A stretch of 64,000 nucleotides of DNA from Oxalobacteraceae bacterium (GTDB lineage Bacteria > Pseudomonadota > Gammaproteobacteria > Burkholderiales > Burkholderiaceae_D). Positions 7,745 to 17,544 of the stretch are shown here, one piece after another. The notes below the pieces were generated by a model. It had not been told where the DNA came from. It worked only from the letters and a program-made list of their open reading frames with translations, and did not search any database. Positions within the stretch are counted from its first letter, which is position 1. Each line of letters opens with the position of its first letter. Position numbers and translations under genes: made by a program. The DNA lies in the NCBI GenBank assembly GCA_013284265.1, contig JABTBR010000035.1, positions 1 through 64,000 of the forward strand. The letters run 5' to 3'.

Positions 7745-9622
7745 TCAATGCAGCTGCTTGTAGATTTCCTCGGCCAGCGCGGTCGAGATGCCCTCGACCG
7801 ACATCAGATCCTCCACGCTGGCGTTGACCACCCCGCGCAGGCCGCCAAAGCGGGCCAGCAGCTTCTGGCGCCGTTTCGCGCCAATACCCTCGATCTCTTC
7901 CAGGCGCGAGGTCTGGCGCGTCTTGGCGCGCTTGGCGCGCATGCCGGTGATGGCGAAGCGGTGCGCCTCGTCGCGGATCTGCGCCACCAGCATCAGCGCG
8001 GCCGATTCCTTGCCCAGCTCCTGCGATGCGCGGCCGTCGACGAACATCAGGGTCTCCAGGCCGACCCGGCGCCCCTCCCCTTTCGCCACGCCGACGATCA
8101 GGCTGATGTCCAGCCCCAGCTCGGCGAATACCTGGCGCGCCATTTCGATCTGGCCCTTGCCGCCGTCGATCAGCACCACGTCGGGCATGACGCCGTCGCC
8201 GTTGGCGACCTTTTCGTAGCGCCGCATCAGCACCTGGCGCATCGCCGCGTAATCGTCGCCGGGGGTGATGTCGTTGATGTTGTAGCGGCGGTATTCGCCG
8301 TTCTGCATCTGGTGGTGATGGAACACCACGCAGGAGGCCTGGGTCGCCTCGCCCGCCGTGTGGCTGATGTCGAAACACTCCACCCGCAGCGTGTCGATGT
8401 CTTCCGGTTCGAGCCGCAGCGCGTCGACCAGCGCGCGCGTGCGCGACTGCTGCGAGCCCTGCTCCGACAGCAGCCGCGCCAGCGAAATCTCGGCGCCCTT
8501 CTGGGCCAGCTCCAGCCAGTTGCGGCGCTGCCCCTGCGGCTGGAAGATCAGGTTGATGCGGTGGCCGCACTGCTCCTGCAAGGCCAGCATCAGCGCGGGC
8601 TGGTCGTATTCGATGTTCAGGATCAGGGTGCCGGGGATGAACTTCTCGGTGTAGTGCTGCACCAGGAAGGCGTTCAGCACTTCGACCTCGATAGTGTCTT
8701 CGGCGATCGCGGCGGCATCGTTCAACTGGGTCGGGAAGTAGGCGCGGTCGCCCAGGTGGCGCCCTCCCCTGACCATCGCCAGGTTGACGCAGGCGCGTCC
8801 GCCCTGCACTAGCACGGCGATGATGTCGACGTCGGCGTCGCCGGTGGTTTCCATGCTCTGCTGATGCAGCACGCGCGACAGCGATGAGATCTGGTTGCGC
8901 ACCGCGGCGGCCTGCTCGAATTTGAGCTCGCCGGCATAGGCGTGCATCTTCTTCTCCAGGTCTTCCAGCACCTCGCTCTGGCGCCCGCGCAGGAAGCGCG
9001 CGGCGTTTTCCACGTCGATGCGGTAGTCCTCGGGCGTGATCAGTTTCACGCAGGGGGCGCTGCAGCGGCCGATCTGGTGCAGCAGGCAGGGACGGGTGCG
9101 GTTGGCGTAGACGCTGTCCTCGCAGGTGCGGATCAGGAATACCTTCTGCAGGATCTGCATCGATTCCTTGACCGCCCAGCTGCTGGGGAAAGGCCCGAAG
9201 TACTGGTTCTTCTTGTCCACCGAGCCGCGGTAGTAGACCATGCGCGGCGATTCGCCGCCGGTGATCTTCAGATAGGGATAGGACTTATCGTCGCGGAACA
9301 GGATGTTAAAGCGCGGCTGCAGCGTCTTGATCAGGTTGTTTTCCAGGATCAGCGCTTCGGCCTCGCTGTGCGTGACGGTCGTTTCCAGCCGCGCGATGCG
9401 CTCGACCATCATGGCGATGCGCGGGCTGGCCAGGTTCTTCTGGAAGTAGCTCGATACGCGCTTCTTCAGGTCGCGCGCCTTGCCCACATATAGCACCGCG
9501 TCATTGATATCGAAGTAGCGGTACACGCCGGGCAAGTTGGGCAGCTTGGCGACGGTGGCCAGCACCAGTTCGCGCGGGTCCGGCGCGGGCGCCGACGGGG
9601 CTTGGATCGTAACGTCTGTCAT
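7745..9622 (-). CDS. uvrC: Excinuclease ABC subunit C
   Basis: UvrC makes both incisions around lesions in nucleotide excision repair together with UvrA and UvrB. The protein has 625 residues, the normal length. The N-terminal GIY-YIG nuclease domain shows LPGVYRYFD and VLYVGKARDLKKR. A UvrB-contacting segment lies near 210-245, followed by the RNase H-like endonuclease domain (VECFDISHTAGE, VLIDGGKGQ) and a C-terminal helix-hairpin-helix region (LEEIEGIGAKRRQ, DLMSVEGIS). The ATG at 9622 overlaps the acpS stop by one base (TGATG), so the two are translationally coupled. Confidence 0.96.
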   Translation of the reverse strand: MTDVTIQAPSAPAPDPRELVLATVAKLPNLPGVYRYFDINDAVLYVGKARDLKKRVSSYFQKNLASPRIAMMVERIARLETTVTHSEAEALILENNLIKTLQPRFNILFRDDKSYPYLKITGGESPRMVYYRGSVDKKNQYFGPFPSSWAVKESMQILQKVFLIRTCEDSVYANRTRPCLLHQIGRCSAPCVKLITPEDYRIDVENAARFLRGRQSEVLEDLEKKMHAYAGELKFEQAAAVRNQISSLSRVLHQQSMETTGDADVDIIAVLVQGGRACVNLAMVRGGRHLGDRAYFPTQLNDAAAIAEDTIEVEVLNAFLVQHYTEKFIPGTLILNIEYDQPALMLALQEQCGHRINLIFQPQGQRRNWLELAQKGAEISLARLLSEQGSQQSRTRALVDALRLEPEDIDTLRVECFDISHTAGEATQASCVVFHHHQMQNGEYRRYNINDITPGDDYAAMRQVLMRRYEKVANGDGVMPDVVLIDGGKGQIEMARQVFAELGLDISLIVGVAKGEGRRVGLETLMFVDGRASQELGKESAALMLVAQIRDEAHRFAITGMRAKRAKTRQTSRLEEIEGIGAKRRQKLLARFGGLRGVVNASVEDLMSVEGISTALAEEIYKQLH

Positions 9623-10026
9623 CAATCGGTCTCTTTGGCCTGCTCGACGATGACGAAGGCGACGGCGTATTCCGACTCGTCGCTGATCGTCACTTGCGCC
9701 GTCAGCCGGTTCTTTTGCATGAATTCTTCCAGTACGCCGCTGCACACGATCATCGGCTTGCCGCTGGGGGCGTTGAGCATCTGCGCCGCCGGCCAGGTCA
9801 TGGGCATGCGCAGACCGAGGCCGATGGCCTTGGAAAACGCCTCCTTGGCGGCGAAGCGGGTGGCCACGAAGCGCACCCCGCGCACGGCATTCTTGGCCTT
9901 GCGGGCCAGGTATTTTTCCATCTCCTGCGGCCCCAGGATTTTTCGCGCGAAGCGGTCGCCATGGCGTGCCAGCGCCGCCTCAATGCGCGGGATCTGGCAG
10001 ATGTCGGTGCCGATCCCGTAAATCAT
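9622..10026 (-). CDS. acpS: Holo-[acyl-carrier-protein] synthase
   Basis: AcpS transfers 4'-phosphopantetheine from CoA to apo-ACP, activating AcpP (also encoded here at 22379-22618). The protein is 134 residues, the family size. Its Mg/CoA-binding motifs are present: GIGTDICQIPRIE at the N terminus and RFAAKEAFSKAIG near residue 57. The start ATG at 10026 overlaps the pdxJ stop by four bases (ATGA), the classical pdxJ-acpS pairing, and its end overlaps uvrC by one base. Confidence 0.96.
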   Translation of the reverse strand: MIYGIGTDICQIPRIEAALARHGDRFARKILGPQEMEKYLARKAKNAVRGVRFVATRFAAKEAFSKAIGLGLRMPMTWPAAQMLNAPSGKPMIVCSGVLEEFMQKNRLTAQVTISDESEYAVAFVIVEQAKETD

Positions 10027-10781
10027 CGCGCCCCCAGCCGGGCCGCGATCATGATGGCCTTCATTTCGCGCACGGCGTTTTCCCAGCCCACGAACACGGA
10101 ATGGGCCACGATGGCGTGGCCGATATTGAGTTCGGCGATATCGGGGATGGCGGCGATCGCCTGCACATTGGTGTAATGCAGGCCGTGGCCGGCATTGACC
10201 TTCAGGCCGCGGCTGGCGCCGAAGCGCACGCCGGCCTTGATGCGTTCCAGCTCGGCGGCCTGCTCGGCGCCTTCGCAGTCGGCGTAGCGGCCGGTGTGCA
10301 GTTCGATCACCGGCGCGCCCAGTTCGGCGGTGGCGGCGATCTGGGCCTCATCGGCGTCGATGAACAGGCTGACGCGGATGCCTTCGGCCTGCAACTGGCG
10401 CACGGCGGCCTGCACGGCATTGAAGTGGGTGACCACGTCCAGGCCGCCCTCGGTGGTCACTTCCGTGCGTTTTTCCGGCACCAGGCACACATCGGCGGGC
10501 TTGATGCGGCAGGCGAAGTCGATCATTTCCTGGGTCACGGCCGCTTCCAGGTTCATGCGCGTCAGCAGCTGGGGCGCCAGCGCGATCACGTCGGCATCCT
10601 TGATGTGGCGGCGGTCTTCGCGCAGGTGCAGGGTGATGCAATCGGCGCCGGCCTGCTCGGCCAGCAGCGCGGCGCGGATCGGGTCTGGATACCTGGTGCC
10701 GCGCGCATTGCGCAAGGTCGCCACGTGATCGATATTGATGCCCAGGTCGATGACAGGGCCGGAAGGTTGCAGGAAGCTCAT
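10023..10781 (-). CDS. pdxJ: Pyridoxine 5'-phosphate synthase (canonical)
   Basis: PdxJ condenses 3-amino-2-oxopropyl phosphate with 1-deoxyxylulose 5-phosphate to pyridoxine phosphate, the last ring-forming step of vitamin B6 synthesis. The 252-residue protein carries the usual motifs: GINIDHVATLRNARGT, LHLREDRRH, MNLEAAVT, VTTEGGLDV, KVNAGHGLHY and LNIGHAIV, with all catalytic and substrate-contact residues. It sits between recO (21 bp upstream) and acpS (4-bp overlap). It differs clearly from the paralogue at 4585-5334. Confidence 0.97.
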   Translation of the reverse strand: MSFLQPSGPVIDLGINIDHVATLRNARGTRYPDPIRAALLAEQAGADCITLHLREDRRHIKDADVIALAPQLLTRMNLEAAVTQEMIDFACRIKPADVCLVPEKRTEVTTEGGLDVVTHFNAVQAAVRQLQAEGIRVSLFIDADEAQIAATAELGAPVIELHTGRYADCEGAEQAAELERIKAGVRFGASRGLKVNAGHGLHYTNVQAIAAIPDIAELNIGHAIVAHSVFVGWENAVREMKAIMIAARLGAR

Positions 10782-10802
10782 GGGGTGGTCCGTAAGAGTA
10801 AT

Positions 10803-11816
10803 TTAAAGCTGCATCAGGTCAATCAGGATCTGGCGCGTGTTCAGCGGCGCGCCGCCCAGGTGGTGCGCCAGCAGGAAGCGCATCAGCTGCTTGCTCTGGG
10901 CCTGGGTGGCGGCGTCGCTGTAATCCTCGCGCTCCATGTCGAGCAGGGTCTTGCCGCTCACGCGCGGCCACGCATCGGCGGCGCGTTCGGGGCGCGGGCC
11001 GCGCTCGGGATCGACCACGTACAGGCGATCGGCCTGCACCGCTTCGCGGGTGGCGGTGCAGCGCGCCAGGTCGGCGGCCACCCCGGTTTCGCGCAGCAGC
11101 GCGCGTTCGAACTTGCGCAGCACGATGGGCGCAGGCTCATTGTGCGCCAATTGGTTCAGGGTTGCCACGTAATGGTCGAACAGCCGGGGATGGGCGTCAT
11201 CGCGCGCCAGCAGCTTGACCAGCAGCTCGTTGAGGTAGAAGCCGCACAGCAGCGCGGTCTTTTCCAGCGGAAGCATGCCACCCACCCATTCGGCACCGGT
11301 CAGGGTGCGCAGTTCGGACTTCCCGACCCAGCTGCCGGACAGGGGCTGGAAGGTTTGCAGCACGCCGCGCAACTGTGAGTGCGGACGCTTCGCGCCCTTG
11401 GCTATCAAGGCCACGCGGCCGTAGTCGCGCGTGAACATGTCGACGATCAGGCTGGTTTCTTTGTAGGGGTAGCTGTGCAGCACGAAGGCTGGCTGGCCCG
11501 CGACGCGGGTGCCGATGGTGCGCTCGCGCGAGGGGGCGCGGGGACGTTTGGGGGGCGCAGGTGACGCTGGCTCCGTCGCGACGGGAGCAGTTGATTTGAA
11601 AGCTGGCGCGCCGCTATCTTCATTAAACCCACGGCTAAGAGCCGGGGGCCGATCCCCGAGGGGATCGACGGGGCCTAGCCCCTCTCCGGACCCAGGGTCA
11701 GACCCCAGGGTTACGCCGTGGGTTTTAACAGCAGCCGCCGGCCCAGCCGGGTCTGCCCCCAGGGTTACGCCTTGGGTGTTAACCTCAACCTCGGCCTCTG
11801 GCGTGATGGTGGACAT
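10803..11816 (-). CDS. recO: DNA repair protein RecO with repeat-derived N-terminal extension
   Basis: RecO loads RecA on single-stranded DNA with RecR and RecF. The recognisable protein begins near residue 92 (GQPAFVLHSYPYKETS, then VALIAKGAKRP) and ends normally (GGAPLNTRQILIDLMQL). The first ~90 residues are unusual. Residues ~12-24 (TQGVTLGADPAG) come from a fragment of the dispersed palindromic element, and residues ~30-64 (KTHGVTLGSDPGSGEGL...) from a full-length copy, both read in frame. No in-frame start codon with a ribosome site was found between the repeat and the RecO fold, so the repeat is probably translated. It is followed closely by pdxJ. Confidence 0.92.
   Translation of the reverse strand: MSTITPEAEVEVNTQGVTLGADPAGPAAAVKTHGVTLGSDPGSGEGLGPVDPLGDRPPALSRGFNEDSGAPAFKSTAPVATEPASPAPPKRPRAPSRERTIGTRVAGQPAFVLHSYPYKETSLIVDMFTRDYGRVALIAKGAKRPHSQLRGVLQTFQPLSGSWVGKSELRTLTGAEWVGGMLPLEKTALLCGFYLNELLVKLLARDDAHPRLFDHYVATLNQLAHNEPAPIVLRKFERALLRETGVAADLARCTATREAVQADRLYVVDPERGPRPERAADAWPRVSGKTLLDMEREDYSDAATQAQSKQLMRFLLAHHLGGAPLNTRQILIDLMQL
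11625..11729 (-). repeat. Dispersed palindromic element, copy B (long form, inside recO)
   Basis: A 105-bp long-form copy with outer arms AAACCCACGGC and GCCGTGGGTTTTAA and an inner hairpin CGATCCCC/GGGGATCG. It is read in frame within recO as THGVTLGSDPGSGEGLGP and onward. A fragment of a second copy (GGGTCTGCCCCCAGGG ... TTGGGTGTTAA) lies next to it at about 11746-11782, also in frame. Confidence 0.9.
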
Positions 11817-11839
11817 GCGCGGTCGGGAGTCCCAGGCGC

Positions 11840-12742
11840 TTACTCGTAGCCGTAGGCGCGCAGACCCGCTTCGTTATCGGCCCAGCCGGATTTGACCTTG
11901 ACCCAGATCTCCAGGTACACCGGGCCACCGAACAGCCGCTCCATATCCAGGCGGGCCTGGGTGGACACTTCCTTCAGGCGCGCGCCCTTGTTCCCGATGA
12001 TCATGGACTTGTGGGTATCGCGTTCGACCAGGATCGCGGCGAACACGCGGCGCAGATCGCCTTCCTGTTCGAATTTCTCGATCAGCACGGTGCTGGTGTA
12101 AGGCAGTTCGTCGCCGACGAAGCGGAACAGCTTTTCACGCACGATTTCCGACGCCAGGAATTTCTCGCTGCGGTCGGTGATGTCGTCCGGGCCGAAGATA
12201 GGCGCATTCTCGGGCAGGAATTTCTTGATCTCGTTTTGCAGACCGTCGAGCTGGAAGCGCAGCTTGGCCGACACCGGCACGATCGCGGCGAAGTTGAACT
12301 TGGCCGCCACCTGCTGGGCGAACGGCAGCAGCACGGCCTTGTCCTTGACGCGGTCCGACTTGTTAATCACCAGCACCACCGGCACTTCGGTCGGCAGCAG
12401 GTCCAGCACTTGCTGGTCGGCCGGGCCGAAGGTGCCCGCCTCGATCACGTACAGGATCAGGTCCGACGAGATCAGGGTATTGGTGACGGTCTTGTTCAGC
12501 GTCTTGTTCAGCGCGTTCGAGTGGCGGGTCTGGAAGCCCGGCGTGTCCACATAGATGAACTGCGCGTCGTCCAGCGTCTGGATGCCGGTGATGCGGTGGC
12601 GCGTGGTCTGGGCCTTGCGCGACGTGATGCTGACTTTCGCGCCAATCAGCGTATTCATCAAGGTCGATTTGCCCACGTTGGGGCGGCCGACAATGGCGAT
12701 ATAGCCACAACGGAAGTTGGTAGGGGTAGGTGCGGTTGTCAT
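11840..12742 (-). CDS. era: GTPase Era
   Basis: Era is an essential GTPase that binds the 3' end of 16S rRNA during assembly of the small ribosomal subunit. The 300-residue protein has the G1 loop GRPNVGKST (about 19-27), G3 DTPG and G4 NKSD, followed by a C-terminal KH domain (MIIGNKGARLKEVS). The start MTTAPTPTNFRCG carries a short Thr/Pro-rich leader. It sits 38 bp after rnc and 23 bp before recO in the usual rnc-era-recO order. Confidence 0.97.
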   Translation of the reverse strand: MTTAPTPTNFRCGYIAIVGRPNVGKSTLMNTLIGAKVSITSRKAQTTRHRITGIQTLDDAQFIYVDTPGFQTRHSNALNKTLNKTVTNTLISSDLILYVIEAGTFGPADQQVLDLLPTEVPVVLVINKSDRVKDKAVLLPFAQQVAAKFNFAAIVPVSAKLRFQLDGLQNEIKKFLPENAPIFGPDDITDRSEKFLASEIVREKLFRFVGDELPYTSTVLIEKFEQEGDLRRVFAAILVERDTHKSMIIGNKGARLKEVSTQARLDMERLFGGPVYLEIWVKVKSGWADNEAGLRAYGYE

Positions 12743-12780
12743 GCTCGTGTCGCTTCAGAGTGTGTTCGGGGGTGCGTCAA

Positions 12781-13665
12781 TTACTTGTTGGCGCTCTTGC
12801 CATCGGCTTCCGCTTTTGCGTCCACCTTGGCGTCGGCTTTTACTTCCGCCTTGGCGGCCTTGGCCGGTGCGGCGGCCGACGCTGCCACTGCGGCCGTCTC
12901 GCCGGCCGCATCGCTTTGTACCGTGGCGATGCCGGCCAGTTTCAGCTGGGCGCCACGCGGCTTGGACTTGCGTCCGGACGCGGGCGTCTTGACCAGGGAC
13001 TGTTCGGCCACTTCCAACGCCAGCTTGGCGGCGGCCTGTTCGCCGGCGCGGCGGCTGCCGCCACGGCCATATACCTGGATTCCCAGCTTGGGCACCAGGC
13101 ATTCGATCTCGAACTCCTGGCTGTGCGCGGCGCCATGCGTCGCTACCACATTGTACAGCGGTAGGGAGATCTTCTTACTTTGCAAGAATTCCTGCAGCAG
13201 GGTCTTGGCATCCTTGCCCAGCGTTTGCGGGTCGACCGAGTCGAGAATCGGGATGTAGAAGGCGCGGATCACGTCGCGCGCCGGGTTAAAGCCGCCATCC
13301 AAAAAAATGGCGCCTAACAGCGCCTCAAGCGTGTCGGCCAGGATGGAGGGACGCCGGAAACCGCCCGATTTGAGCTCGCCCTCGCCCAGGCGCAGGAATT
13401 GCGACAGCTCCAGCTTCTGGGCGATTTCGTAGAGCGACTGCTGCTTGACCAGGTTGGCGCGCAGGCGCGACAGGTCGCCCTCGTCGATCAGCTGGAAACG
13501 TTCGTACAGGATGGAGGCGACCACGCAGTTCAGGATGGAGTCGCCGAGAAATTCCAGCCTCTCGTTATGCAAACTGCTGTGGCTACGGTGCGTCAAGGCT
13601 TGCTGCAACAGGCCAGCATCCTGGAACGTATAGCCTAAACGGGTTTGCAATAACTGAAGATTCAT
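12781..13665 (-). CDS. rnc: Ribonuclease III with Ala/Lys-rich C-terminal tail
   Basis: RNase III cleaves double-stranded RNA in rRNA processing and in mRNA and sRNA regulation. The catalytic signature NERLEFLGDS is at residues 34-43, the second acidic cluster (DTLEALLGAIFLD) near 115, and a dsRNA-binding domain ends near residue 225 (RAGEQAAAKLALEVAE). The 294-residue length exceeds E. coli RNase III (226) by a low-complexity tail rich in Ala, Lys and Asp ending KADGKSANK-like residues. The tail is probably disordered. It follows the DUF4845 gene after about 15 bp. Confidence 0.95.
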   Translation of the reverse strand: MNLQLLQTRLGYTFQDAGLLQQALTHRSHSSLHNERLEFLGDSILNCVVASILYERFQLIDEGDLSRLRANLVKQQSLYEIAQKLELSQFLRLGEGELKSGGFRRPSILADTLEALLGAIFLDGGFNPARDVIRAFYIPILDSVDPQTLGKDAKTLLQEFLQSKKISLPLYNVVATHGAAHSQEFEIECLVPKLGIQVYGRGGSRRAGEQAAAKLALEVAEQSLVKTPASGRKSKPRGAQLKLAGIATVQSDAAGETAAVAASAAAPAKAAKAEVKADAKVDAKAEADGKSANK

Positions 13666-13680
13666 TGTGCTTGGTATAAA

Positions 13681-14076
13681 TTATTTTTCGGTGGGCGCGG
13701 TCGCCACGCCGTTCTTGGCGGTGGTGCCGTTATATTCGAGCAAGATGCTGGCCGGGCCAAACAGCGGAATCTTCTTCTCGTAGGCGAAGCTGATTTCCAT
13801 CTCGCCGCTGTCCTTGCTGATGATCAGGTCGGAACCGCGAATCGAGCTGATGTAGTTGACGGTGGCGCTATTGTCGAAGGACTGCTGCATCTCGCGCACG
13901 GTGCCGCCTTTTTCCTTGGCCGTCTTGATCGCGCTGGTGATGGCGCGATATTCGGAATAACTCGGAATGATCTGCATCCCGATCACCCCGACAAAGCCGA
14001 GCACAGCCAGCGTGACGATCAAACCCATCAGGGAAACCCCGTCCTGCCTGTTGCCGACAAACTTGCTTGCTCGCAT
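13681..14076 (-). CDS. DUF4845 single-pass membrane protein
   Basis: A 131-residue protein starting MRASKFVGNRQDG at ATG 14076, chosen because a GGGGA ribosome site lies six bases upstream; a longer frame would overlap lepB. One N-terminal transmembrane helix (residues ~14-36, VSLMGLIVTLAVLGFVGVIG) is preceded by a short basic segment, a pseudopilin-like layout. The rest is a small extracytoplasmic domain. The lepB-DUF4845-rnc order is conserved in betaproteobacteria. Its function is not known. Confidence 0.85.
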   Translation of the reverse strand: MRASKFVGNRQDGVSLMGLIVTLAVLGFVGVIGMQIIPSYSEYRAITSAIKTAKEKGGTVREMQQSFDNSATVNYISSIRGSDLIISKDSGEMEISFAYEKKIPLFGPASILLEYNGTTAKNGVATAPTEK

Positions 14077-14092
14077 CTTTATCCCCAAAGTG

Positions 14093-15006
14093 TTAGTGGA
14101 TGCCGCCAATGCGGCGCAGGTTGCTCAGGTTCATCCACACGAAGAAGGCTTTGCCGACGATGTTCTTGTCCGGCACAAAGCCCCAGTAACGGCTGTCCGC
14201 ACTATTGTCGCGGTTGTCGCCCATCATGAAATAGTTGCCCGCTGGAACCGTGCAAGTGAAGCCCTCGTACTGGTAAGAGCACGCCTCGCTATGCGGGAAG
14301 CGCTTGACGTCGCCCCGGTTCAGGGTCAGCGCCTGCTCATTGTTCAGGATACGGTGGGCCACGCCCGTCAGGTTTTCCTGGAACTGCTTGTTGTAGACCA
14401 GATGCTCATCATCGAGGTAATCGTCCAGGGCGGTGTATTCGACCGCCTTGCCGTTGACCGTCAGGCGCTTGTTTTCATAGGTGATTTTATCACCCGGCAC
14501 GCCAACGACCCGCTTGATGTAATCCTGGCTCATATCCATCGGATATTTGAACACCATCACGTCGCCGCGCTGGGGATTGTTCAGCTCGATGACCTTCTTG
14601 TTGATTACCGGCAGGCGGATACCATAGGTGAACTTATTCACCAGGATCAGGTCGCCCACCAGCAGGGTCGGCACCATCGACGAGGATGGGATCTTGAACG
14701 GCTCATACAGGAAGGAGCGCAGGAAAAACACCAGTGCGATGACCGGGAAGAAGCTGCCCGAGTACTCGATCCAGGTCGGCTGGCGCAGCAGCGCCGCTTC
14801 GATGGTGGCGCGGCTGCTGGTGTTGTCGAGCTTGATGCCATCGGCCGTCAGCTTGGCATTGCGCGCGTCGTAGTCGGCCAGCGCGCGGTCGGCCGCCAGC
14901 CGGCGCTGCTTGGCCAGGTAGAACACATCGAGAAACCAGATCACCCCTGTTACCAGCATCAGCACGAACAGGATTAAAGCGAAGTTGCCTAAGATGACTT
15001 GCAGGT

Positions 15007-15010
<4 letters not shown>
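14093..15010 (-). CDS. lepB: Signal peptidase I
   Basis: Inner-membrane protease that removes signal peptides from exported preproteins. The 305-residue protein has two N-terminal hydrophobic segments. The catalytic Ser lies in IPSSSMVPTLLVGD and the general-base Lys in KRVVGVPGD; the family box MGDNRDNSADSRYWGFVP is near residue 275. The start overlaps the lepA stop by four bases (ATGA), giving translational coupling in the typical lepA-lepB operon. Confidence 0.97.
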
Positions 15011-16800
<1,790 letters not shown>

Positions 16801-17099
16801 TAACAAATATTCAAAAACGGATTGGGACGACGCAGCTGAAGACGCGGCCGCAGGAGGTACAAACCTGGGCGCTAGCCTTCGCGCAAGACAAAAAAAGCGC
16901 TCCGAGCGGGGCGGTGATGCCCTGGCGAGCGCCTTGATTGCAACACGGGTACGCAGAACAGCAGCTTTTTTACCCGGCCATTTTACCGGATTTCAGAGTG
17001 GAAAGCCCGTGTTATGACGCGCTGCGGCACTGGAAATGGCTTTCCGATAACACTTTAAGCGAGAAACTCAATGGTTTTCTGGAAAAATTGCTGAATTGC
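16801..17099. other. Intergenic region between glutaredoxin-like gene and lepA
   Basis: About 300 bp without a supported gene. On the minus strand it would hold the lepA promoter region. The A-rich tract and GC-rich inverted segments near 16885-16935 (AAAAAAAGCGCTCCGAGC ... GCTCG-like) could be a terminator for the upstream gene, but the stem is imperfect. Confidence 0.4.
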
Positions 17100-17348
17100 T
17101 CACGCATTTGCCGCCAGCGCGGCCAGCACAGCCGTCTCGTCGAGGAAGTAGTGGCATAGCTCGGGCTGGTCCAGGGACGCGAACAATACCGGCACCAGCT
17201 CGTCGAAGCGGGCCACCAGGGCCTCGTCGGCGTCGACGTCGATGATGTCGACGGTGAAGGGGTGCTGCGGGGTGCGCAGGCGCAGCAGCGCCTGATGCAT
17301 GTCCTCACAGAGGTGGCAATAGCTGCGGGAATACAGGGTGAAATGCAT
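17100..17348 (-). CDS. Glutaredoxin-family thiol protein
   Basis: An 82-residue thioredoxin-fold protein starting MHFTLYSRSYCHLCEDM, with a CHLC redox motif at residues 11-14. It belongs to the short glutaredoxin-like (DUF836) group. This gene is regularly found between mucD and lepA in betaproteobacteria. The cis-Pro position is visible in ELVPVLFA. Its partner is unknown; the redox fold is clear. Confidence 0.85.
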   Translation of the reverse strand: MHFTLYSRSYCHLCEDMHQALLRLRTPQHPFTVDIIDVDADEALVARFDELVPVLFASLDQPELCHYFLDETAVLAALAANA

Positions 17349-17429
17349 GAGGAATACTGATAGGGGAAGGTTTGAATACCAAGGGGGCAGCGGCCTTCAA
17401 ATAATGCCTACATGCCACCGGCCTCGTTA

Positions 17430-17497
17430 GAACCCAAGGCAAAGAGCCGGGGTCAGACCCGACGGGTCTGACCCCAGGGTTACGCCCTGGGTTTTAA
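17430..17497. repeat. Dispersed palindromic element, copy C (short form)
   Basis: The arms AACCCAAGGC and GCCCTGGGTTTTAA enclose an inner hairpin (GGGGTCAGACCCG/CGGGTCTGACCCC). It lies downstream of mucD and may end its transcript on the minus strand. Confidence 0.88.
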
Positions 17498-17544
17498 CAG
17501 CGCCGCCGGCCCGCCGAAAAAAAACCAACGGTCAGCGACTTTTC

